From JANYCO01 sp035535995 (lineage in GTDB: Bacteria; Bacteroidota; Bacteroidia; Cytophagales; Cytophagaceae), in NCBI GenBank assembly GCA_035535995.1, contig DATLOZ010000002.1, positions 124,001-188,000 on the forward strand: DNA of 64,000 nucleotides. Reading direction: 5' to 3'. The notes beneath the pieces were generated by a model. The model saw only the letters and a list, made by a program, of their open reading frames with translations. It made no database searches and was not told the DNA's origin. The position numbers and the translations under genes were made by a program. This document shows, piece by piece, positions 25,224 to 33,770 of this stretch. The first letter of the stretch is position 1; every line of letters starts with the position of its first letter.

Positions 25224-26789
25224 TTACTGTACTGTATTGATCTCAATATCGATGCCCTGTTTGTTTACAAAACGGAATTCCGTCAAGGCAAGCGAAGAAT
25301 CTTTTTCGATCTTGATCCAGCACTTGAATTTGAAATACCACTTCATACGGATCGATGGGAAACCGGCAGTGAAGTAAGTGTATAAGAATGGATGCACCAA
25401 CAAGGTTAGTTTTTTCTCATTCTGCTTGTTGATGATGAAATCAAGATTGTTCACGATCTGGTCCGGAATGCCGATGCTTGCGCTGATGGTACCGGTACCA
25501 TTACATGTAGGACAAACTTCAAGGGTTTTGATGTTCACCTCCGGACGTACGCGCTCGCGGGTGATCTGCATGAGACCAAATTTGGAAAGCGGAAGAATCA
25601 CGTGTTTGGCTTTGTCGGAAGCCATTTCATCTTTCATGCGCTCATAAATATGTTTGCGGTTTTCGATCCGCTTCATATCTATGAAATCGACTACAATGAT
25701 TCCGCCCATATCACGCAGGCGCAGCTGGCGTGCCAGTTCTTTTACTGCTTCGATGTTTACCGACATCGCAGTATCTTCCTGGTTCGACTCCGCATTAGAT
25801 TTGTTTCCGCTGTTGATGTCGATCACGTGCAAGGCTTCTGTATGCTCGATAATCAGATAACCACCGCCCGGAAGGCTTACCGATTTTCCGAAAAGTGTTT
25901 TAATCTGTTTTTCGATTCCGGCTGCTTCAAAAAGTTTTACCTTATTGTTGTGCAGCTTCAGGATCTTCTCTTTATCCGGCGCGATGGCGCGCAGATAATT
26001 TTTCGTTTCATCAAACGCTTCCTTGGTATCAACGGTAATACTGTCAAAACTTTCGTTGAGCATATCACGCAGGATAGAAGCCGCGCGGTCTAGCTCCCCG
26101 ATCACTACTTCTCTCGGCTGTGCTTTTTTTAGTTTTTCAAAACCGTCTTCCCATTTCTTCACCAGATTTTTCAGATCTCTGTCGAGCTCGGCTACTTCTT
26201 TGCCTTCTGCTACTGTACGCACGATCACGCCGAAACCTTCCGGTTTGATGGAGTTCATCAGACGAATCAGGCGTTGGCGCTCTTCTTTGGAAGCGATCTT
26301 TTTGGAAACGCTTACTGCCGAAGAGAACGGTACTAATACAATGTAGCGTCCTGCAATAGAAAGTTCGCAGGAAAGGCGAGGACCTTTGCTGGAAATTGGC
26401 TCCTTGACAATCTGCACCAGGATATGCTGACCTTTGGTAAGCACTTGGGCAATCTTGCCGTTTTTGTCAATATCACTTTCCATCTTAAAGCCATTTAGCT
26501 TTGAAGAAGAACCTTTAGGATTTGACTGTACATGTTTGGTGTATTTGTTAAGAGAGCGGATCTGCGGACCAAGGTCCAAATAATGGAGGAAGGCGTCTTT
26601 CTCATAGCCCACATCAATAAATGCGGCATTGAGTCCTGGCACGACCTTTTTGACCATGCCCAGGTATATATCTCCTACGGTAAAGGAACTGCCTTTATCG
26701 TCAAAATGACATTCAACAAGCCTCTTGTCTTTTACAAGTGCTATGCGGTCACCTTTTGGAGTAGAATTGATGTATAATTCTGTACTCAC
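25224..26789 (-). CDS. rng: Ribonuclease E/G family protein (RNase G)
   Basis: 521 aa. An S1 RNA-binding domain at about 36-150, then the RNase H-like and DNase I-like catalytic part with magnesium ligands Asp324 and Asp368 (VIDINSG, VVDFIDM) and the zinc-link CPTC at 426-429. It cleaves single-stranded RNA endonucleolytically, in 16S rRNA 5' maturation and mRNA decay. The length fits RNase G rather than RNase E, which would have a long degradosome scaffold. The 29-aa ribosomal protein gene is 97 bp upstream on the same strand, a common arrangement in this phylum. Confidence 0.95.
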   Translation of the reverse strand: MSTELYINSTPKGDRIALVKDKRLVECHFDDKGSSFTVGDIYLGMVKKVVPGLNAAFIDVGYEKDAFLHYLDLGPQIRSLNKYTKHVQSNPKGSSSKLNGFKMESDIDKNGKIAQVLTKGQHILVQIVKEPISSKGPRLSCELSIAGRYIVLVPFSSAVSVSKKIASKEERQRLIRLMNSIKPEGFGVIVRTVAEGKEVAELDRDLKNLVKKWEDGFEKLKKAQPREVVIGELDRAASILRDMLNESFDSITVDTKEAFDETKNYLRAIAPDKEKILKLHNNKVKLFEAAGIEKQIKTLFGKSVSLPGGGYLIIEHTEALHVIDINSGNKSNAESNQEDTAMSVNIEAVKELARQLRLRDMGGIIVVDFIDMKRIENRKHIYERMKDEMASDKAKHVILPLSKFGLMQITRERVRPEVNIKTLEVCPTCNGTGTISASIGIPDQIVNNLDFIINKQNEKKLTLLVHPFLYTYFTAGFPSIRMKWYFKFKCWIKIEKDSSLALTEFRFVNKQGIDIEINTVQ

Positions 26790-26886
26790 CTTAGAATATG
26801 TTAAAATGTGAAAGGGTTATTGGTCATAAAACTTCTTCGTTTATGCCAATAACCTCTTAATATTATTACATTCCAAGAAGAAATAA

Positions 26887-26976
26887 TTATTTCTTCTTGT
26901 GTCTGTTTTTTCTAAGGCGTTTTTTTCTTTTGTGAGTAGCGATCTTGTGTCTCTTTCTTTTTTTTCCGCAAGGCAT
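26887..26976 (-). CDS. 29-aa AURKAIP1/COX24-type ribosomal protein
   Basis: Too short for usual gene finders. The product starts MPCGKKRKRHKIATHKR and ends NRHKKK: 29 residues, mostly Lys, Arg and His. It matches the tiny Bacteroidota proteins annotated as AURKAIP1/COX24 domain-containing, related to the tail of the mitochondrial small-subunit protein mS38. It is expected to sit in the 30S subunit against rRNA. It lies between the TPR gene and rng on the same strand. High confidence from the near-universal sequence. Confidence 0.9.
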   Translation of the reverse strand: MPCGKKRKRHKIATHKRKKRLRKNRHKKK

Positions 26977-27050
26977 AATTGTAATTGTTTTTAATTTTTA
27001 AATATGTTTTTACTTTTTTCGCCAATGATCCGTCCGCTAGTCGGAGAAGA

Positions 27051-27878
27051 TCATTGCAGGTCTTTGATGTAGCTGTCTACGGTATTCCTGAATTCAGGAT
27101 CGTTATCCAGCTCTCTTGCTTTTTTAAAAGCTTCCAGTGCTTTGTCCTTATCGCCGGCGTTTGCCAGGGCCACTCCCAGATAAAACTGTCCGGTGGAATG
27201 TTTCGGATTGATCGCTAAAAGCTCTTCAAATCTTTTCACGGCCTTATCGTATTGGCCGGATTGTATAGAAAGAATTCCCAGGTTGTAAAGCGCGCTTTCG
27301 TTCTTCGGATCGGTTTGCAATACATCGCGCAGGATCTTGATCCCTTGCATTGGGTTTTCGGTCCCTATATAAGTAAGAGCCAGTTTGGATTTCACTTCGA
27401 GATTATCGGGTTCTTTTACAAGGATCCTGGTATAATATTCTCTAGCTTTTCCATTATATACCGGTTTATCTTTTTCAGAAGCAAAATTGAAAGCTTCCAT
27501 ATAGATATCGGCTGTCTTGGCCCAATTTGACGTTGTCGGTTCCAGCTCTGAAACCTTCTCTGAGTAAGCCGCAGCGCTATCGTAACGATGAATTTTGCGG
27601 TAGGCGGTAATCAAAGAGTCCGCAAAATTACTCTTTTTTTCTGGATTTGAAACAGATAAAAAAGATTTTCTGAACCTTTCGATAGCAGCCTTCTCATTTT
27701 CAGACACTTCCATCTTATGAAGGTTGTTCATGGAAGGGCTAGGGTCTTGTGAAGCTGGAGTAACGGGTTTTTCTTCTGCCAGTTGTTTATCGCTTTTTAC
27801 AATAATTTTGGGAAGACTAAAAAGCAAAATCACAGATACAATACCTGTGATAATGATAAGTATCTGTGATTTCGACAT
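27051..27878 (-). CDS. Membrane-anchored TPR protein
   Basis: 275 aa. One N-terminal transmembrane helix (about 4-25), a linker with KEEKPVTPASQDPSPS-like low complexity, then four or five tetratricopeptide repeats from about 90 to 270 (for example ESALYNLGILSIQSGQYDKAV and STGQFYLGVALANAGDKDKAL). It is probably a scaffold facing the periplasm. It lies between HU (32 bp upstream) and the ribosomal protein, so this may be one information-processing transcript, but the role is unknown. Confidence 0.85.
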   Translation of the reverse strand: MSKSQILIIITGIVSVILLFSLPKIIVKSDKQLAEEKPVTPASQDPSPSMNNLHKMEVSENEKAAIERFRKSFLSVSNPEKKSNFADSLITAYRKIHRYDSAAAYSEKVSELEPTTSNWAKTADIYMEAFNFASEKDKPVYNGKAREYYTRILVKEPDNLEVKSKLALTYIGTENPMQGIKILRDVLQTDPKNESALYNLGILSIQSGQYDKAVKRFEELLAINPKHSTGQFYLGVALANAGDKDKALEAFKKARELDNDPEFRNTVDSYIKDLQ

Positions 27879-27910
27879 TACTTAAATTCTCTGAAAATCG
27901 GGTAATTAAA

Positions 27911-28240
27911 CTAGTCTACTTCTTCTTCTTCTTTGTAGTTTACATTAGCTACCTTCACTTTTTCACTGGTTTTGATCTGCTCTACAAATACTTTAGCAGG
28001 TTTAAAGCTTGGGATAAAATGCTCGTCGATAATGATCGCAGTGTTCTTAGAGATATTTCTTGCTACTTTTTTCGCTCTCTTTTTGTTCACGAAACTGCCG
28101 AACCCTCTCACATACACGTTGTTTCCCTCTGCCATAGAATTTTTTACTACTTCAAAAAACGCCTCTACCGTTGTTGAAACATCCGACTTGTCGATTCCTG
28201 TCTTTTCTGCAATAGTTGCAATTACCTCTGCTTTTGTCAT
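27911..28240 (-). CDS. HU/IHF family DNA-binding protein
   Basis: 109 aa. The first 90 residues follow the HU/IHF fold: MTKAEVIATIAEKTGIDKSDV, then VYVRGFGSFVNKKRAKKVARN in the arm region and the end of the core at KPAKVFVEQI. A tail of about 18 residues with six glutamates (KEEEEVD) is an extension not present in E. coli HU. It bends and packages DNA. Consensus promoter upstream at 28284-28291. Confidence 0.93.
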   Translation of the reverse strand: MTKAEVIATIAEKTGIDKSDVSTTVEAFFEVVKNSMAEGNNVYVRGFGSFVNKKRAKKVARNISKNTAIIIDEHFIPSFKPAKVFVEQIKTSEKVKVANVNYKEEEEVD

Positions 28241-28283
28241 GTTGTGTATTTATAAATTACTTTGTGATAACTAATTAACCTTA

Positions 28284-28291
28284 CAAAGGTA
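28284..28291 (-). promoter_or_regulatory. TAnnTTTG promoter element for the HU gene
   Basis: On the minus strand TACCTTTG, 44 bp before the HU ATG. The -33 region 19 nt upstream reads TTTT, close to the preferred TTTG. Confidence 0.65.
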
Positions 28292-28377
28292 GATTTAAGT
28301 ATTTAGAAATAAAAAGATTTTCGTAAAATATTAAACCAGAGTATATTGCAAACTTTAAGTAAATCTTACAAGGCAGA

Positions 28378-29439
28378 ATGGCGGAAAAGGACGGATTTAG
28401 TAATCTATTGATTAACTGGTACAATAAGCATAAAAGAGACCTTCCCTGGCGCGAAGGGCGCGATCCATATAGGATTTGGCTTTCTGAGATACTGCTTCAA
28501 CAGACCCGTGTAGCTCAGGGACTTCCCTATTATTTGCGCTTTTTAGAAGCATTTCCTGACATAAAAGCACTTGCCTCCGCTTCTGAAAAAGAAGTACTGA
28601 GACTCTGGCAGGGGCTCGGTTATTATTCCCGCGCCCGGAATCTTCATTTTACCGCTAAAGTCATCGTAGCCGATCATAAGGCTATCATACCTGGCAATTA
28701 TCAGGCGCTTCTCAAACTGAAAGGCGTAGGCAAATACACCGCCGCCGCCATCGCTTCCTTTGCGTACGGTGAAAAAGTGGCTGTGGTAGATGGCAACGTA
28801 TACCGTGTACTTTCGCGCGTTTTTGGGCTGCAAGAAGACATTGCTTCACCAGCCGGACAAAAAGCTTTTCAGGCACTTGCCGATAGTTTATTGCCGGATC
28901 AGAATGCTTCTACCCACAACCAGGCCATTATGGAATTCGGCGCGCTGCATTGTACACCGCAAAAACCTTCCTGCGAAGATTGTCCGCTGGCTTTTATGTG
29001 CTATGCGTATGCAAACAACCAACAATCATCGCTCCCTGTGAAGCTCAAAAAAACAGCCAAAACAGATCGCTATTTTCATTACCTGGCTTTCAAATCGGGT
29101 ACTAAATATTTGATGAAAGAACGTAAGGGAAAAGGTATCTGGCAAGGGCTTTATGAGTTTCCGCTTGCGGAAGAAAAAAGCCTGATGGAGATTGGCAAAC
29201 TATTGAAAAAACGTTTTGGAAAAACAGCGGCTCAGGTGCATATTAAATCAGAATCGCGCGCTTACAAACATATTTTATCGCATCAAAATCTACATGTAAA
29301 ATTCTGGGTCCTGGAGTCGGAAGAACTTGCTGCATACCTTGTCAACAAAGAAGAATACCGATTTTTTACTACCAAAATGATACACGATTTACCTAAACCC
29401 ATACTGATAAATAAGTTTTTGGAAGAGTCTGTTTTTTGA
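28378..29439 (+). CDS. mutY: A/G-specific adenine glycosylase MutY
   Basis: 353 aa. Catalytic Glu38 in SEILLQQT, the helix-hairpin-helix LKLKGVGKYTAAAIASFAYG with catalytic Asp138 following, and a 4Fe-4S cluster from Cys192, Cys199, Cys202 and Cys208 (C-x6-C-x2-C-x5-C). A C-terminal NUDIX-like domain (about 225-350) recognises 8-oxoG. It removes A mispaired with 8-oxoguanine. It heads the mutY-ssb-gldE-gldD neighbourhood that is conserved in gliding Bacteroidota. Confidence 0.96.
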   Translation: MAEKDGFSNLLINWYNKHKRDLPWREGRDPYRIWLSEILLQQTRVAQGLPYYLRFLEAFPDIKALASASEKEVLRLWQGLGYYSRARNLHFTAKVIVADHKAIIPGNYQALLKLKGVGKYTAAAIASFAYGEKVAVVDGNVYRVLSRVFGLQEDIASPAGQKAFQALADSLLPDQNASTHNQAIMEFGALHCTPQKPSCEDCPLAFMCYAYANNQQSSLPVKLKKTAKTDRYFHYLAFKSGTKYLMKERKGKGIWQGLYEFPLAEEKSLMEIGKLLKKRFGKTAAQVHIKSESRAYKHILSHQNLHVKFWVLESEELAAYLVNKEEYRFFTTKMIHDLPKPILINKFLEESVF

Positions 29440-29453
29440 TGTACCTTTATAGT

Positions 29454-29472
29454 TGGCAACAAAGGTTGTTGC
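29454..29472. other. Small hairpin between mutY and ssb
   Basis: GGCAAC and GTTGCC form a 6-bp stem in GGCAACAAAGGTTGTTGCC, 15 bp after the mutY stop. No T-run follows, so it is more likely an mRNA structure or attenuator than a terminator. Confidence 0.4.
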
Positions 29473-29517
29473 CAGTAATTCAATAACTATTTTTTTATTT
29501 ATTAAACTTTTAAAATT

Positions 29518-29964
29518 ATGGCAGGAGTAAACAAAGTAATCCTCTTGGGCAATCTGGGCAAAGACCCGGAAGTGCGTGCTTTCGAAGGCGGCACAAAAAA
29601 AGCGTCCTTTTCACTTGCAACGGGTGAAACTTTTTTGGACAAGAACGGCCAGCGTCAAGAAAGAACAGAATGGCACAACGTAGTTTTTTGGGGCAACATT
29701 GTAGATGTGATTGAAAAATATCTCAAAAAAGGTAGCCAGGTATACGTTGAAGGCCGCATCACCACACGTTCTTACGACGATAAGGATGGGCAAAAAAAAT
29801 ACATTACCGAAATCGTAGGTCAAAGCATGACCCTTGTAGGAGGAAAACCATCTGGTAATGGTGAAAACAACTCTTCCTACCAGGACAACAGTTCTACTAT
29901 TAAACAGTCAGAGTCGGTAAACTCCAGTATCATGGCAGACAGTTCCGACGACCTGCCTTTTTAA
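29518..29964 (+). CDS. ssb: Single-stranded DNA-binding protein
   Basis: 148 aa. An OB fold at 1-108 beginning AGVNKVILLGNLGKDPEVR, with EWHNVVFWG and GSQVYVEGRITTRSYDDKDG. A Ser/Asn/Gln-rich linker follows, and the acidic tip DSSDDLPF recruits repair and replication partners. Normal length. It lies 78 bp after mutY. Confidence 0.97.
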   Translation: MAGVNKVILLGNLGKDPEVRAFEGGTKKASFSLATGETFLDKNGQRQERTEWHNVVFWGNIVDVIEKYLKKGSQVYVEGRITTRSYDDKDGQKKYITEIVGQSMTLVGGKPSGNGENNSSYQDNSSTIKQSESVNSSIMADSSDDLPF

Positions 29965-30049
29965 CGATGTTTCACTAAACCCTCTGCGTTTTGGACAGTC
30001 ATAGTTACTATAGCAACCTTACTACTCAAACAAAGAGGATCAATCTTAT

Positions 30050-30081
30050 AATGCCTGTCGTGTCGTGTACACGCAGGCATT
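30050..30081 (+). terminator. Terminator between ssb and gldE
   Basis: AATGCCTG (30050-30057) pairs with CAGGCATT (30074-30081), with an inner CGTGT/ACACG pair, followed by GCTCTTTTT. It separates ssb from gldE, so gldE-gldD needs a promoter within the following 45 bp or readthrough. Confidence 0.8.
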
Positions 30082-30126
30082 GCTCTTTTTAATACTTGCC
30101 TCGCCAAACATTTTCCTTTTATCAAA

Positions 30127-30975
30127 ATGAAAAAACTAATCAGACAAATAATCGGCTCCACGAAGAAAAAACTTACGAGTGAAGAAGCGGTAGAGACCAT
30201 CAACGAAGTGATGGAAATGACTACCGGTGAAGAAAGCTCGGAAGAAGAAAAAGAGTTGATCAAAAGCCTGGTAAAATTCCGAGATACTACCGTAAAACAA
30301 ATCATGACAGCAAGACCTGATATCATAGGCCTTGGGTGGGATTGTGATTTCGAAGAAGTATTGAAGTTTGTAAGTAAATGGCAATTCTCAAGAATTCCTG
30401 TCTTCAAACAAGATATTGATAAGATCGAAGGTGTGTTATACATCAAACATCTTTTCCAACATCTCTCGGCAGGAAAAGATTTTGACTGGCAGAAGCTTAT
30501 TCAACCCGTAGACTTTATTCCTGAAACAAAAAAAATTGATGAGCTGTTGAAATTTCTCCAACAGAAACACCAGCATATGGCCGTTATTGTAGACGAGCAC
30601 GGTGTAACGGCAGGCCTGGTAACACTTGAAGATATCATTGAGGAGATCATTGGTGAGATCCACGATGAATTTGACGAAGAAGAAAAACATTTCAATAAAA
30701 TAGACGACAAGACGTTTATCTTTGAAGCAAAAATATTGCTGACCGATTTCTGTAAAGCGCTGAAAATAGAACCTTCTATTTTCGACGAAGTAAAAGGTGA
30801 AAGCGAATCGCTTGGCGGGTTGATACTGGAGATCAATTCTGATATCCCTAAAAAAGGAGACCGCATTCTATACGATCATTTTGAATTTGTGATTGAAGAT
30901 GCAGACAATAAAAGAATTTTATCTATAAAAGTACTGATACACGAAGAAGATACCGTAAATGACAAACATGAATAA
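30127..30975 (+). CDS. gldE: GldE-like CBS/CorC protein lacking the DUF21 membrane domain
   Basis: 282 aa. A CBS pair at about 58-180 (VKQIMTARPDIIGL, then HQHMAVIVDEHGVTAGLVTLEDI) and a CorC/HlyC domain at about 195-275. In Flavobacterium GldE these follow an N-terminal DUF21 (CNNM) membrane domain of about 180 residues; here the protein starts just where that domain would end. Only 162 bp lie between ssb and this ATG, and a terminator fills part of it, so the domain is absent rather than mis-framed. GldE assists gliding, probably through GldD, whose start overlaps this stop. Identity rests on position and the C-terminal domains. Confidence 0.85.
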   Translation: MKKLIRQIIGSTKKKLTSEEAVETINEVMEMTTGEESSEEEKELIKSLVKFRDTTVKQIMTARPDIIGLGWDCDFEEVLKFVSKWQFSRIPVFKQDIDKIEGVLYIKHLFQHLSAGKDFDWQKLIQPVDFIPETKKIDELLKFLQQKHQHMAVIVDEHGVTAGLVTLEDIIEEIIGEIHDEFDEEEKHFNKIDDKTFIFEAKILLTDFCKALKIEPSIFDEVKGESESLGGLILEINSDIPKKGDRILYDHFEFVIEDADNKRILSIKVLIHEEDTVNDKHE

Positions 30976-31543
30976 GTGGTGGAGTATATTGCCGTTGATG
31001 CTGTTCCTGATTTCCTGCAGTGAAGATTATTTGCCAAAACCAAAAGGATACAACCGCATCGACTTGCCGCCCCACAATTACCAGCTGCTAACAGAAGACC
31101 ATCCTTATATATTTGAATATTCCAAAAATGCCGTGATCAAAAAAGATGTTTCCATGATCGCAGAGCCACATTGGATCGATGTATACTATCCCGAATTCCA
31201 GGCCTACATCCAGCTTACCTACAAGCCGCTCCAAGGCAAAGGAAAAACATTTGACGAACATGTCGACGACTCACACAAGCTTGCCGGCAAGCATAATGTC
31301 AAAGCCTATTCTATCGAAGAAGGACAAGTGAGAACTCCCAAAGGCTACAACGCTACTATCTTCGAGCTTACAGGAGAAGTACCCAGTCAATTTCAATTTT
31401 ATGTAACCGACTCCACTAAACATTTCCTTCGCGGAGCAATCTATTTTCAAACCGCTACCAAAAATGATTCCCTTGCACCGGTCATTGAATATTTAAAGTA
31501 TGATGCGATGCATTTGGTGAATTCAGTTGATTGGAAGAAATAA
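30968..31543 (+). CDS. gldD: Gliding motility lipoprotein GldD
   Basis: 191 aa from the ATG at 30968, which overlaps the gldE stop by 8 bp; an ATG at 30959 in the same frame is the alternative. The signal peptide ends LFLISC, with Cys at the lipobox, and the mature part has PKPKGYNRIDLPPHNYQ and HPYIFEYSKNA, the GldD signature. GldD is an essential gliding/T9SS-associated lipoprotein of Bacteroidota. Coupling with gldE is conserved in gliding species. Confidence 0.95.
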   Translation: MNKWWSILPLMLFLISCSEDYLPKPKGYNRIDLPPHNYQLLTEDHPYIFEYSKNAVIKKDVSMIAEPHWIDVYYPEFQAYIQLTYKPLQGKGKTFDEHVDDSHKLAGKHNVKAYSIEEGQVRTPKGYNATIFELTGEVPSQFQFYVTDSTKHFLRGAIYFQTATKNDSLAPVIEYLKYDAMHLVNSVDWKK

Positions 31544-31563
31544 CTGAATCTTGATTAAAAAGG

Positions 31564-31635
31564 ATGCCGGATACCAGATGCCGGATAAAATTATTGAGAG
31601 TTAAAAATTTATCTGGCATCCGGAATCTGGTATCT
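31564..31635. repeat. Heptad GATRCCR hairpin, copy 2
   Basis: Left GATGCCG, GATACCA, GATGCCG, GATAAA pairs with right TTTATCTGGCATCCGG and on, with a few mismatches. It lies 20 bp after gldD and probably terminates it. Confidence 0.8.
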
Positions 31636-31664
31636 TGTTAGAATAATAATTGTTTATAAAACCA

Positions 31665-32129
31665 ATGAAAGCAATAAGTTTTTTCCTCCTCTCTTGCGTA
31701 CTATTTCTCAGCTCTTGTTTTTCCTACAAAGAACTTGAGATCGGCGATGTGCAGGATGTGAAGTTCAACAAGCTAAGCGGCGATGAGAGCCAGCTTGAGA
31801 TGCAGGCAGGCTTGCATATTAAAAATCCGAATGGATATAAGATCAAGATCAAACGCATCGAAGCGGATATGTTTTTGAATGGAAAAAATGCTGGCAAAAT
31901 GACGCTTGCAAAAAAAATAGTATTACCACGTCACTCCGAACAATTGCAAACATTCACCGTCAATGCTGAACTGTCAGATCTCCTATCGCTCTTACCAGCC
32001 GTGATGTTCGGAGGAGACATTAATGTTCAGTTGAAAGGAAATATTTACGGTAAGGTTTTTATTTTTCGTAAAAAACTTCCCCTGGAAGCAGAGCAAAAGA
32101 TCTCTTTGAAGGATTTGAAAGGACTTTAG
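31665..32129 (+). CDS. LEA type 2 family lipoprotein
   Basis: 154 aa from the ATG at 31665 (the TTG at 31650 is unlikely). Lipobox LFLSSC, then a single LEA14/WHy-like beta domain with LHIKNPNGYKIKIKRIEADM, the hallmark NPN motif, to about 150. Such proteins are surface or periplasmic and have been tied to desiccation in plants; the bacterial role is unknown. Monocistronic. Confidence 0.83.
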   Translation: MKAISFFLLSCVLFLSSCFSYKELEIGDVQDVKFNKLSGDESQLEMQAGLHIKNPNGYKIKIKRIEADMFLNGKNAGKMTLAKKIVLPRHSEQLQTFTVNAELSDLLSLLPAVMFGGDINVQLKGNIYGKVFIFRKKLPLEAEQKISLKDLKGL

Positions 32130-32216
32130 TATTTTAGTGGACCACAATCATAGCTCCTTAATTACGCTCAAACGGCCAAAAAACCATTCATAGTTATCAT
32201 CTTGTAAATTCTTAAC

Positions 32217-32236
32217 TCCTGTAAATCAAGGTTCAG
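32217..32236. repeat. Solo CTGAACC-family arm (reverse)
   Basis: TCCTGTAAATCAAGGTTCAG, the complement of the family end, just before the promoter region of the next gene. Confidence 0.5.
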
Positions 32237-32279
32237 AATATTTTTTTATCTTCGTCCTACCAATATGCAACCTACATTT

Positions 32280-33713
32280 ATGAAAAAAATAATACTTACT
32301 TCGATACTTTCTTTTTGCTGCACGCTTGCCTTTCCACAAGCTGAGCTCAGCACCTACTCCGCTACCGGTAGAGCCGGTGTGGCTACCACCTTTGCTACCG
32401 ATTATCAAGCCATCGGTATTAACCCTGCGAACCTTGGTTTTGGTCGCGTGAATGAAGGAAAAAAATTTACGCTGGGCTTTCTTGAGGCCGCTGGCAACGT
32501 GTATCACCAGGGTTTGAGCAACAAAGATTTTTCTACTTACGGACTTCACTATAAAAATGTAACCACTGCTGAAAAAATAACAGCAGCACAAAAATTTGCT
32601 TCCAACACCATTTCTGCAAACCTCGACTTCATGCTTTTCGGCGTAGCTTTCCAGGATGAAAAATTCGGAGGCCTTGCTATTACAGTGCGTGAGTCGTTTC
32701 GTTATTATTCCAAACTTACCGGACTTGGCTCCGACTACCTCTTCCGAGGCGCTACTTCTTCTGCCTTTGACTCGTTGATCTTGTCTAACGGTGCTGTAGT
32801 AGCCAATAATCCAAACAATTATTCTTCTTACCAAAGCGGCGGAGTCACCATTGATAGCGGGAAAGCAAATATACCTTTTTCAGTAGGAAAGGTGATCGGA
32901 AACTCTAAGATCAAACAACACTGGTACCGCGATTATGCCATCAGTTATGGACGAAAAGTATTAGACAAAAATGGAATTCAACTTTATGCAGGTGTAGGCG
33001 CGAAGTATGTAGCGGGCTACAATTACATAGACATCAGCTCCGACGGAAATGTGGCCAGTGGCAAAGTGGCACTTAACCCGATCACGAAACCTATACAGAC
33101 ACTGGGCGTTACTTCTCCTTCTAATACACCGAACAACAATTACCAGGCGATCGGAAATGGCTATGGATTTGATCTCGGACTTACGTTGTCGATCAAACAG
33201 AAATATAAGATCGGGGTCTCTGCTGTAAACATCGGATCGGTGACGTATACGAAGAACGTTTACTCACTTAAAGACTCTGCCGTTGCACAAGTGGTATACA
33301 GAGAGAACGAAGGTTTTAAAGGCGTAGGACAAATCGTAGCCTGGAATGGAGAGAAAAAACTTGTGGTGGCGCTACCTGCCATGCTCCGTGCTGGCGCCAG
33401 CGTAAGCTTGTTTGATTACAAAATGGAACTCGGCTTCGACGCGGTGATCCCACTCAACGATGCTGCTGGTAACTTCACCAATCCATTGATCGCAGTAGGC
33501 GGTGATTATAAAATCCTTAAAACGATCAAACTTTCGTCCGGATTTAGCATGGGCGGAAATACGGCGAAGAAATTTAACCTGCCTTTGGGCGTGATGTTCA
33601 GCTTCAACAATACACTTGAATTTGGGGTGGCATCGAGAGATGTGCTGAGTTATTTCCTTACTACAGGCAACTCCTACTCTCTTGCGGTGGGTGTCCTAAG
33701 GATAAGGATCTAG
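32280..33713 (+). CDS. Outer-membrane protein of the DUF5723 type
   Basis: 477 aa from the ATG at 32280 (ATG 32265 adds five residues). Signal peptide cut near AFPQ|AEL. After it, GRAGVATTFATDYQAIGINPANLG is the start found in many large Bacteroidota barrels that resemble FadL or PorV. The rest is beta-rich, ending in LAVGVLRIRI. It is likely an outer-membrane barrel, perhaps for a hydrophobic substrate or part of T9SS; no partner is adjacent. It converges with the next gene across a strong hairpin. Confidence 0.78.
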   Translation: MKKIILTSILSFCCTLAFPQAELSTYSATGRAGVATTFATDYQAIGINPANLGFGRVNEGKKFTLGFLEAAGNVYHQGLSNKDFSTYGLHYKNVTTAEKITAAQKFASNTISANLDFMLFGVAFQDEKFGGLAITVRESFRYYSKLTGLGSDYLFRGATSSAFDSLILSNGAVVANNPNNYSSYQSGGVTIDSGKANIPFSVGKVIGNSKIKQHWYRDYAISYGRKVLDKNGIQLYAGVGAKYVAGYNYIDISSDGNVASGKVALNPITKPIQTLGVTSPSNTPNNNYQAIGNGYGFDLGLTLSIKQKYKIGVSAVNIGSVTYTKNVYSLKDSAVAQVVYRENEGFKGVGQIVAWNGEKKLVVALPAMLRAGASVSLFDYKMELGFDAVIPLNDAAGNFTNPLIAVGGDYKILKTIKLSSGFSMGGNTAKKFNLPLGVMFSFNNTLEFGVASRDVLSYFLTTGNSYSLAVGVLRIRI

Positions 33714-33724
33714 AGTATTATTCC

Positions 33725-33764
33725 GTATACTGTTGCTGTCTATAGGCTGACAGCAACAGTATAC
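33725..33764. terminator. Bidirectional terminator hairpin
   Basis: A perfect 16-bp stem, GTATACTGTTGCTGTC (33725-33740) with its complement (33749-33764), between two convergent genes. Confidence 0.85.
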
Positions 33765-33770
33765 AGAACA

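Noticed and set aside
30049..30129. Hydrophobic frame before gldE as a leftover DUF21 helix
   Set aside because: The hydrophobic reading is in a different frame, ends at a stop overlapping the gldE start and coincides with the terminator hairpin.
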